From Copromyces sp. CBS 386.78 (taxonomy: Eukaryota; Ascomycota; Sordariomycetes; Sordariales; Sordariaceae), in contig MU839080.1 of NCBI GenBank assembly GCA_030685235.1, positions 496,001 through 560,000 on the forward strand: a stretch of 64,000 nt of DNA. Reading direction: 5' to 3'. A program made the position numbers and the translations under genes. The notes under the pieces are model-generated. The model had not been told where the DNA came from. It saw only the letters and a list, made by a program, of their open reading frames with translations, and made no database searches. This document shows, one piece after another, positions 24,400 to 34,500 of this stretch. Numbering within the stretch: the first letter of the stretch is position 1; every line of letters begins with the position of its first letter.

Positions 24400-25151
24400 C
24401 ATTGCCCTTTCTGCTTTTTCCCTCGAATGCCCCCGTCCCCGGCCCTCGTCGCTCTCTTTTTTCCCACTCCCTCTTTTTCCAACCCACCTCGGTCGCCATC
24501 GTCAGTCTCGTCTCTCACCGACAAGCCTTCCTTTCCTCTCTCTCCCCCTGCCTTCATTCTTTCGCTTTTCTAACCACAGTCGTTCACTTGGATCAATTAT
24601 CAATTCAGACTATTCTATCAGGTCCCGTCACTCTTTCCGGGTCCCTTTACCTTCCTTTACGGTCTGAATTTCAGCATCATCATCAACATCACCACCACCA
24701 CAACACCATCACAACTATCACCACTATCCCACTCTCTCTGCCACTCACCCTGGCAATCCAAACACAGCTAGACACCTAGTACTTACTACTACTATACTAC
24801 TATCACTACTAATCCTCCTGTTCCCATCTACTGCGGTCCAGGACGACACACATTCATTACTACCACAACAAGATACGACTTTCATATTGTTTTGCGACAT
24901 CCTTCCATTTGCTGCCATCTGCAATCCCGCGATAGCTTCTACCTCAAGCACACAACCGCGATACGCCTTCGAAAGCGCACCTCCCACTTCAGCCTCCCGC
25001 TCGACGCGCACAACCTGAAACGGGCAAACAGTGTCGGACAACACAAGGCCGAATCCAGATCTCTGGATCCGTGATTTGAGAAATAAACAATCGTTCAACG
25101 CGCTCTTGGCTTTCATTTGGAAACAAGGAGACGATAGCAGCGCTCCCCGCA
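24400..25151 (+). promoter_or_regulatory. CT-rich leader/promoter of the homeobox gene
   Basis: The 750 bp before the homeobox start codon are strongly pyrimidine-rich on the plus strand, including a CAT/CAC-rich block around 24670-24760, as expected of a long fungal 5' leader. It contains upstream ATGs, so translation control by upstream frames is possible. The exact transcription start is not visible. Confidence 0.5.
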
Positions 25152-27142
25152 ATGGCTACCGATATAATCAACCAGGAGGCTTTGGCCCCGCCGTCGATGA
25201 TGAAGCACGAAGCGCCTTCGCCAACCTCCAGCATGAGCCCTCTTCCCACTCCCACCTCGACCAGCTGCCCCCAGGACAGTGTTTCGCCTTCTCCCTCTAC
25301 TCCCGCCAATGCCAGCAAGAACCACAGCCAGTCTTCGGCCTCGAGGCGCCCTCCCCGCAAGAGTACCCTCACTCAGCAGCAAAAGAATCAGAAGAGGCAG
25401 CGTGCGACGCAGGACCAGCTCACAACCCTCGAGATGGAGTTCAACAAGAACCCTACCCCGACTGCCACTGTTCGCGAGAGGATAGCGGAGGAGATCAACA
25501 TGACGGAAAGGTCTGTCCAGATTTGGTTCCAGAACCGGTAAGTCTTTGTTGCTACGCGCTTCTGCCCCGTCCACGCTTGCGGCTGTCGACTAACTCTGTG
25601 AGCAGTCGGGCCAAGATTAAGCTTCTGGCGAAGAAGAGCTTGGAAAGCGGCGAGGACATGGATTCCATCCCCGAGTCCATGAGACAGTATCTTGCGATGC
25701 AGGCGATGGAGTCGGGCAAGGGTCTTGGTTACTTTGGTCGCACTGGTTTGCTGCCATATGGACACCAGGGCATGCTCGCTGGTGAGCAAGGCGGACAGGG
25801 CAAAGTTTGTAAGTTGCGACTCGATTATCCAATGGAGCATGGAGTTAGGACGGGGCTTTGCTAACTCGCTGCAGTGATTCACCATCTCAACTGCAAGTCG
25901 CTCACTATTGGCAAGTGGATGCGCGTGTCCCAAAACAGCATGGATCTCATCATCTTTTACTCCCCCGACAAGTGCACGATGACCTACTACATCAACAACG
26001 ATCAGGAAGGATACAAGATCGAGTATCCCTTTTCTTACATCAAGAACATCTACCTCAACAATGGCGATGGCGATCACATGGGCGGAATCACGATTGAGCT
26101 CCTCCAGCCGCCCCTCTTCTTCATGGACGCGGTTGGCCAGGCTAGCGGCTTCTTCCAGGTCGGTGATTTCACTGAGGATCAGCAAGCCTCAAGCGTGCTC
26201 ACCCACCACCTTGGTGGTGGCAATCCCAAGGTTCTGAGCAGCCAGCTTGCCAAGCTTGTCAGCCTGGAGGCTTTCATGCATCGTCACAGCCCGAACCACA
26301 TGTTCCAGGAGATGCACCACCCCATGGCCCTGTCTGCGCCTGTTTCCCCAGCCCGTCCTTCTTCTCAGCCGAACTTCGCGCAGCCGCACGTTGGCATGTT
26401 CCAGGAGAACCAATGGGGGATCAACGTTCATCAGAACAACAACATGATGATGAGGGGAGGACCTGGCCACAAGAGGCAGCGTAGCCGCAGTGTCCCTGGG
26501 CCGATCGATTTCCAGACACTCCAGATGCTCCAGCAGCCCCCGAGCTTCCACATCACGCAACCTGAGCACCACCACCAGGCTCCCGCTCACAACCCCCAGA
26601 TCTTCGCTCCTATCCCTCAGCAACCCAACATGCTGGGCCCTCTCAACCCCAACCTGCGCATCGATACCCAGGCTGGCTTCGGGTCTTTGGATATGCGACA
26701 GTATCCCATGTCGGCGACGACTGCTCCTCACTCTCCGGCTGGCTTCAATAGCCCCAACTACTTTGCCCCCCCTGACAACGGCAACATGGCAGGTAGCTTC
26801 ACCCCTTATAGCGCCACTTTCTCGCCCATGATCAACCCCTCGAGCCTCGGTGTTCCGCCCCCGTCGATTTCTCCGCTATCGTTCGACCACCCTGCTATCA
26901 TGAGCGAATCTCCGCCGATGTCTATGCCTCCCATCTGCGAAGGCTCTGCGATTTCGGATGACGGTTCCCAACATGATATGTACCAGCCTGGAAAGCACAG
27001 CTACACACTTCCGATGCACCCTCACTCGCCATTTGCTGAGCCGAACCAAGCAGAAATGGAGCTGAACCAGTACATGGATCTCAAACACTTTGACGTTGAT
27101 CCCGCTTCTCTGTCTCCTGAAAGCATTCACCATCAACAGTGA
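25152..27142 (+). CDS. kal-1: Homeobox transcription factor (kal-1/pah1 type)
   Basis: Three exons, 25152..25537, 25606..25808, 25875..27142, encode 618 residues. Introns of 68 bp (GTAAGT...GAGCAG) and 66 bp (GTAAGT, branch GCTAAC, CTGCAG) keep the frame. A Ser/Pro-rich N-terminus leads to a homeodomain at about residues 78-137; helix 3 reads IWFQNRRAKIK, with Gln50 and Asn51, and the first intron splits Arg52. A second conserved block follows (about 195-260: [19 protein letters not shown]...[30 protein letters not shown]), then a long Gln/Pro/His-rich region probably used for activation. Sordariomycete genes of this build (Neurospora kal-1, Podospora pah1) affect growth and development; the symbol rests on architecture, not alignment. 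Long flanking non-coding DNA on both sides fits a heavily regulated gene. Confidence 0.92.
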
Positions 27143-29323
27143 GCGGATGAATCAAAATGTTTTTCCTTGTCTGCCTCGCGGTACGACTTTGTGCTGCGAT
27201 AGGTTATCAGCCACCGATGGTTCATGACTCTTTATTCCTTATAATACCCCTCCGGAGAGTATACTCCCGGTTCGACTCCTTTTGGCGTTTAGAGGATCTC
27301 GTTGTATATACCAGGACGCTCTGTTGCCTCCATGTGTCGCTTCAGAAAAAAAAGCTTGACGACATATCTACCACATTTTTTCCCGATCTAAAAACTGCCA
27401 AGAACGCCCCTCCTATAAATGTTCTGTTCTTGTCCCATTTCATCCATCAGCCACGAAATCTGCATGACGATACCTTGTCTTTTCATGCGTGTCTGGCACA
27501 TCAATTCTCGTTATCCCTACTATGGTCATCTTTAGTATCGCACAAGTTCTTCTCTCGTTTCTCTATTACGTTGCTCTTTTTGGCGGTCACTCGTCTATCG
27601 ATATCCCGGGGTAATAATTCCTCTTTTGTCGGCGAATCCCCGGGGCCTCGGGTTTTGTAATAGCTCTTCGTTTATCATGGGGTTTCCCGTTTTCCCCTCC
27701 CTCTTGATGGGACGGCGGGGGAAAGTGCTGACGGTAAAAATCATCAGGTGTCTCCATGAAGTTCTGGCTGCGGGGAAGGTTTAAAAGGCGATGATCTGGA
27801 GAAGCCCAGGCGGCTACCATTTCTCAGATACTCTGGTTCTAATCAGGGGGCGGTGAAGTATTGGAACAGTCTTTGCTCTATAGCGCAGAGATCTAGTTTA
27901 CGGTATTGGTGATGGAGGTAGTTAGCATGGAGAGCACACCAGGCAAATAATCAATGTCGAGTAAAATCAATAACTTCGCGTCTCTGTGCCGGTGTGAAAA
28001 TGCCAAAGTGTGAAAGAGTTACCGCTTGTAGAGGCACCGTCTACAATGACAATGTTTCGCCACCGTCGGTTTCGTCAATTTGAGAGAGGAAAGGAATTCT
28101 TAAGAAAATCGCATAAATGCCACAACATGAGAACAATCGACAACTGGAACATCAACATAGTAGCACAAGAACACGCCTGGGCATACGTAATTGAAAGCTC
28201 TAAATCACGGCAGTTTGATATTGTTGATTGTCTGGAGAAGGGAAATTACAGAGTAGCATCCCGGGCTCCGAATTCATATTTCCCAAAGTCTGGGGTAAAT
28301 GGAACAAAACGTAGGGTAAGGTGAATGCGTTAGATTGAAAACTTTCTCATCCCACCACCCCAGGCATACTTACTTTCGTGGCGGAACATTGCACACGTCG
28401 CCCTTCTTCTTTGCACACGGAGACGGGACCCTCCGAGCGGGAGCGGGAGCACCGGGCCCCTCGGAACGGGACGGCGCAATACCTAGGTACTGCACGATAG
28501 TACCAAGTGTACGTACCGTGGCCCATATCATCATCTGCAAAACTTTAAATGAAGAACAAAAGAGGAGACTCATCTGCAGGAACAGGAGTGGGCATGTCGT
28601 GGAATTAAAGTTTAACTTTTTGATCTCCTGACCACGCGAGCGGGATGCGGGATGGTCCTGGATTCTTTCATCCCAAGTTGAAATGTTTAACTAAGGTAAC
28701 CTGGAATGACTTATTTCTTTCGTCTCATGACCTTTGTTTCTTTGCTCTGATCTTGGTCCTTACTCTCTGATGTGTCGGGTGGGTTGATACTTCCAAGGTT
28801 TTGTATGCGGTCCCATTAATAAACGTGAGCAATTAGACTAGAATGGCTTTGCATGGTTTCGGCCGTGGCTCGAGTTCACGGATGACTTGACTTTTCTCGT
28901 CATGTCTGTGTCACACCACACAACTGCCCACAAAGCCCGAGTACACAGCAGATGATCATCCAGCTGGGTGATAGACCTCAAATACTCTCAGGGCATCAGA
29001 GACCACAGCGTCCAAAGCACTCTGTCGTCCTGTTTCTGTTCTCCGGATACACAACATTCACAGCCATGCGGCTCTGCAGCCATGGACGCGCAACGGTCGG
29101 GAACTCTGTCTCGAATTCATGCGCCTTGTGTCTCCCGGACTTGAAAGATGAATGGGAGTGCGAATGCGGCGTTCCTGATTGACATCCGCCGCGTGTTAAA
29201 AAGGACTCGACCATCGTGATAGGCGGAACGTGAGAGGGAGGAGGTTTATTCCGAACAAGGCAAAGCGGCGAAACAGTTCCAAGGCCAGTCGCCAGGGTTC
29301 CTGGCGTTGGGGCTGTGCTAGTA
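27143..29323. other. Intergenic, 3' side of the homeobox gene
   Basis: The first ~500 bp are T-rich and probably 3' untranslated sequence. The rest shows only short open frames without domains. A GC-rich patch (28430-28480) is notable but unexplained. Nothing else is supported. Confidence 0.5.
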
Positions 29324-29352
29324 CAGTCCCTGCCACAAATAAACGCCCCGCG
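29324..29352 (+). repeat. Left terminal inverted repeat (core)
   Basis: This is the well-conserved outer 29 bp of the left arm. The core GCCACAAATAAACGCCCCG at 29332-29350 matches the right arm exactly after reverse complement. Confidence 0.85.
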
Positions 29353-30260
29353 GATTTTTTCCCTGCAAAAAAGACCAAAACTCAACATCGTCACTCTCAA
29401 CTTTCAACCCCTTAACAAAGGAGAATCGCAGATGTATTTATAGTGTAAATAGGTAAATACAAATACAATTGAGGAAAAGAAACCTAGTTTTTCTATTATT
29501 GCTTCTGGTTAAGTAATTAGTGTGCTAACTCTAGGTTGTATTAAGAAAAATGTTATAGTAGATTTATAGCGCTCTTTAGTAGTGAGTTGGGGCGTTTTGT
29601 CAGTATAGATGTTGGGATACTTGTGGAGCTACGACACTGAGGAGCGGATCTGCTCTAGGGCTGAATAGGATTGAAGATGGAAAAGCATAAGAAGGATGGC
29701 ACCCCCCTTCAAACCATAGACAACCAAGCAAGTAGAGAACAACGAATTGAATACCAATATTCTTAAAATCTTTGCAATATTCCCTTTTAAAATCTTTAAT
29801 TACATTCGTAAAGTGCTTTTTATCTTCTTTAATACCGACCTCTAAATCCGCACCTCGCTATTTTGAGAAAAGTATAGAGGTGAAGCTCTGCTTTACCTTC
29901 TGTCTTTCCTTTTGGTGGTTTTATGGCTGTAGTTTGGCAACTCTATCCAATTCTACAAACAAGATCATCAGCTCTGGATCTGCTCCTCGCCATGCAAGTT
30001 TGTGTGGTGTGGCCCCGTTCCTTTGTTAGTGTGGTTTTGCTCTATTTCAGTAGATTGAAATCCGAGTTCGTATTGTAGTTGGACTTTGCGGCCTAAATTC
30101 TCAACCCCCTTGCAAGGTAGTAGAAAGCAGCTCTCTTTATGAATAATACTTGGTATATAACTATTCGTAGCGTTTTTAGGGATATCTATATCTTTAAAAG
30201 TGGTTATTCTATTCGTATACGAAAGTGTTGAGTTTAGGCCTTTTAAGGTGAGAAAAAAAT

Positions 30261-30289
30261 AACGGGGCGTTTATTTGTGGCACCCACTG
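30261..30289 (-). repeat. Right terminal inverted repeat (core)
   Basis: Reverse complement of the left arm; it differs in a CCC-to-GGG block just inside the CAGT end and in the innermost bases. Confidence 0.85.
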
Positions 30290-31528
30290 TAAATACTAGA
30301 ACTAGACAGGTAGTTGGACTTTAGGCAGCGATGTACACTCACTTAACACCGATGCGCGTCAACTTCTTTGTGAGGTAGAAGAAAGAAGGCGATTGAGAAG
30401 AAAATGATAGGGACTCCTCATGATAAAAAAAAAAAAAAAAAAAAAAAAAATTAGGGGGCTAGGAAACGACTGCCGCGGTTCCGGATGCCGAGTTGGTTCG
30501 TCGGGAGCTTGTTGTCTTCCCTGCTGGAACTTCTTGAGTGCTTGCAGTTGCGGCCCGTGAGTCCATCCAAGGTGAGCTGCAGTGGTAGGCTCGGTGGGAC
30601 AGCGGTCGGCGTGCGGGTGGACGACGAGGCCTGCTTCCTTTGCCAAGACCTTAACCTAAATAGGGCAAGAGTGACCACTCACGTTGGACTTCCTCCACCT
30701 CGGCCTCCCAAGTTTCCAGGCTCGGAGCATCACTGAATCCACATGCCTGTCACCGCCCAACCTCTTCTTCAGGTTGTCATTCACTTTTCTTTCATTCCCT
30801 TCACTTTCTTGCTTTGTCCGTGCCTTGGATACCACAACTTGGATTCATACCCCCTTCGGTCTCTTCACCTTTTGCTTGGGAGCGCGCGATACGTGGAACC
30901 ACCCATCGCCTCAACTTCTCTTACATGGAAGTCTTTCGTTCAAGCAGCTGACAGCGACACCTTGGCCCAAGACAAGCGGAGTGCAGCGAGCGAATTTGCA
31001 TCGAAACAACCCCACGAGCCTTCGAAACTGAGGGGTGTTGATTTAATTTTTTTTCGCGACAACCATAGTACGACAGATATACCCCGGTCTAGGCGTGCAT
31101 AAAGCTGCCGTCGGGACTCTGAGATCGCGATTCGAAGTTCTTCCAAAGTTCCCTGTCTGGCACCGAAGCATCAGTGCAGCAGCACTCCGTCACTAGACTC
31201 CACTAAATCGCAGCTAATGCGGAGGTGGCTTGCGAGTTAAACGGCTCTGATCATCGAGACTCCGTCAACGCACCAACCGCATCTCGTCCGACCCTGGACT
31301 CGGTCGCCAGAATGCTTTGAACGTCTCCAGAGAGATCACTAACCAGACCGCTACAAATTCGAAAGAGGCTTCTATTTTTCCAAGGCAGGAGCCGATCGCG
31401 TATACCATTGTCATTGTGCGAGAAAAGGGGGAGGACATGTCGAATTGCTGCTAGAAAGGAAGGATACGCCGTTTCGCACACGTCTACACCGACTTGCTTG
31501 GGAGTTGCGACACACTGCTTCTTCCACC
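30290..31528. other. Intergenic, promoter/leader of the flippase gene
   Basis: The stretch begins at the TA flank of the TIR element, contains a 26-base poly(A) run, and then becomes CT-rich before the flippase start codon. Short open frames here look like leader noise. Confidence 0.5.
30425..30450 (+). repeat. Poly(A) run of 26
   Basis: An uninterrupted run of 26 A on the plus strand. There is no target duplication or recognisable retroposed gene beside it, so it is treated as a simple homopolymer. Confidence 0.9.
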
Positions 31529-34500
31529 ATGGCCGGACCAGGCCAGCCAGATCCCACCGAGACTCTCAGAGACCGACTTGAGAATATCGAACTGCAGCAG
31601 AATGAAGTACAGGTCCCTCGGCCGGCATTGCGCCGACTACCAGCCTCGACGCCCTCGCTAAGGCTTGGGCAACGGCGATCAACCGACGGCCGACATCCTG
31701 CGGCGCATGGGAGACCCAGCCTCGGGCTTCATAGGCATTCGTCCCATCTTGCTCCCGAAACACCAACTTCCCCCCTATCGCCAGCCTCGCCATCGGCTAC
31801 GCGCGTGCGCTTCAGTCTCGATATTCCTGACGAGGATCTCCCGAGTTCTGGCCGTCCCAGCCTGTCACGCCCAAGCTTACAACTTCCGTCCCAACTATAC
31901 ACAATCAACTCTAATATTGATCCCTCCTCCGCGTCTTCAAGACCAACAAAACCAGCCAGGCCAAGCTTAGAACCACGACACAGCGAAGCGAATAGTACCC
32001 GCTCTCGTATATCGTTAACTTTACCACGACAATGCTACGATGAGGCGTACGGCGATGCCAGCAGTGCTATGGCCACGGAGGAGGAGACCAAGATCACTCT
32101 TGACACCTACAAGGACTGGATTGGGCGACAGAAGGAGAGGCAAAAGAGGTTGACGAGCGATCCGTTGAATAGGATAAAGAATGCCTACCAGAAGTACATC
32201 GTTGAAGGCCTTTTGCGACAAAGGCCTATACCCCCAAGTAAAGATGGAAGGCACATACCGCTGAAACCCGGTTTGGTACGACAGACACCATTGAACGACG
32301 AGCGGACTGGTCGGCCATACGTCTCAAACTTTATCCGCTCTAGCAGATATACCCTCTACGACTTCTTGCCGAAGCAACTGTTCTTCCAGTTCAGCAAGCT
32401 CGCCAACTTTTATTTTCTTGTTATCAGTATCCTACAGATGATCCCTGGACTCAGTACAACCGGAACATATACGACAATAGCACCGCTTATTGCCTTTGTG
32501 TGCATTAGCATGGCAAAAGAAGGTTATGACGACTACCGCCGATACCGACTCGACAAGCTGGAAAACAGGAGTGCCGCGTTTGTGCTGGATCCCGATGGCA
32601 CCGTCAGCACAAGAGTACGAGGGAGGAAACGCGGGATGCTTATGGAAATGGTCAAAGGCAAAAAGTCTACCGAGGATGGTACTGCTACGGAACTAGCCGG
32701 GTTGGAGAGGGTGACTACAGCTGAAGTCGATCAGGGTGAGGGTGAAGGCGAACGAGAGCCATGGGCAAGAATCGAGTGGCAGGACATCAGAGTTGGTGAC
32801 ATTGTCCAGTTGCAGAGAGACGAGAACGTGCCCGCCGACATGGTGCTTCTTCATGCCACTGGCCCGAACGGAGTCGCGTATATCGAGACTATGGCGTTGG
32901 ATGGCGAGACCAATCTCAAGAGCAAACAGGCCTGCCCTTTGCTGCTCGACCACTGCTCCTCGATCAACGCTATGGCCTACTGCGATGCTACAGTCGTCTC
33001 CGAGGACCCGAATCTCGACCTCTACAACTACGAAGGCCGGGTGACAGTGAACGGAGAGACGATGCCTCTGACTTCTAATCAGATCGTGTACAGAGGATCA
33101 ACCCTACGGAACACGACCCATGCGATTGGTATCGTTGTTTTCACTGGCGAGGAGTGCAAGATTCGGATGAATGCGCACAAGAACGTCCGCACCAAGGCGC
33201 CGGAAATGCAGTTTATGGTCAACCGGATTGTCATGCTACTCGTGGTCTTCGTCGTTGCACTCGCTGTTGGGTGTACTGGTGGATATACCATGTGGCATCG
33301 CAGCAACGAAAAGAAGGCTTGGTATCTGATCCAGCAAAAGGTCCCTATCAAGGAGATTGTTATCGGCTTCATCATTGCCTTCAACACCCTTATTCCACTG
33401 TCGCTGTATGTCAGTCTTGAGATCATCAAGCTCGGGCAGCTTTACCTTCTTGCGGACGTCGAGATGTATGATCCCAAAACAGACACGGCAATGAGCGCCA
33501 ACACTACGACAATCTTGGAAAACCTCGGCCAGGTTAGCTATGTATTTTCGGACAAGACAGGTACCCTGACTGAGAACCTGATGAGGTTCCGGAAGATCAG
33601 TGTGGGAGGAGCGGCGTTTCTTCACGACTTGGATTTGCGGAAAGAGGCGGAGAAGGCAAAGCAAAAGCAACTCGCCCAGGACCTGCCGAAACGGAGCCTT
33701 TCTATCTCAGCGAAACCAAGACCCTCTAATGTCGAAGCTTCCTTGGAGCCGCTTGCGGAAGAGTCGAGCAACGAGCCTATTGTCGCAAACCAATCTGTTT
33801 GGCACTCGAGCGTTGGTGGGAAGCATGGACAGCCGGAACCGAATACTGAGGACTTGATCCGCTATCTTCAGCAGAGGCCCAACACGCCCTTCTCCCGCAC
33901 CGCTAAGCACTTCATTCTCTGCATTGCGCTTTGTCACACCTGTCTCCCCGAGACCAAGGAGGATGGCGAAATGACTTTCCAGGCGGCTTCTCCTGATGAG
34001 TTGGCGCTGGTAGAAGGAGCTAGGGACCTAGGATACTTGGTAATCGACCGTCCTGCGCAATCCATCAAGCTTCAAACTCGCGATGCGGAGGGCAACCCTG
34101 TTACCGAGACATACGAGGTCCTGGACGTCATTGAGTTCAGCAGCAAGCGGAAGCGCATGTCCATCGTCATTCGCATGCCAGACGGATCTACCTGTATCTT
34201 CTCGAAGGGTGCTGATAGCATGATTCTGCCTCGTCTTAAGCAGAGCGATCTTGCCATCCAGACCGCTAGTAAGATCGGGCAGCTGGCCAGCATGCGCAAG
34301 AGTATGGAGCAGGAGAAGGCTCTCCGTCGGCTCAGTCTTCACAGCATTAAACGCGACAGCATGAATCTTGTTCGGGCTTCCCGTGCTTCGATGGACCACC
34401 GGAGGATTGCGCGTAAGGGCAGCACGCGCCGGTCTAATACCTTCTTCACGGATGAGGTTGATTCTTGGCTGGTTCGTCGCGAGACTAATGAGTTCGACGA

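Larger units (their letters stand above)
29324..30289. mobile_element. Tc1/mariner-type TIR element, 966 bp, decayed
   Basis: The ends are inverted copies: left begins CAGTCCCTGCCACAAATAAA, right (reverse complement) CAGTGGGTGCCACAAATAAA. The next nine bases (29344 on) also match, and weaker similarity continues to about 65-70 bp (both arms end near AAACTCAACA). The element is bounded by TA on both sides (29322-29323, 30290-30291), so TACAGT...ACTGTA, as for Tc1/mariner/pogo elements. At 966 bp it is too short for a full fungal transposase copy, and the interior is AT-rich with stops in all frames. I could not identify transposase motifs; a minus-strand reading near 29835-30024 faintly resembles ankyrin repeats. 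It is a deletion derivative or MITE, probably touched by RIP. Confidence 0.85.

Noticed and set aside
25031..25864. Long plus-strand frame through the homeobox locus
   Set aside because: It lacks an ATG start and reads the homeodomain exon in another frame; it appears open only because intron 1 is unspliced.
30425..30450. Poly(A) run as the tail of a retroposed gene or SINE
   Set aside because: The 130 bp upstream show no tRNA-like or gene-like sequence, and no target duplication flanks it.
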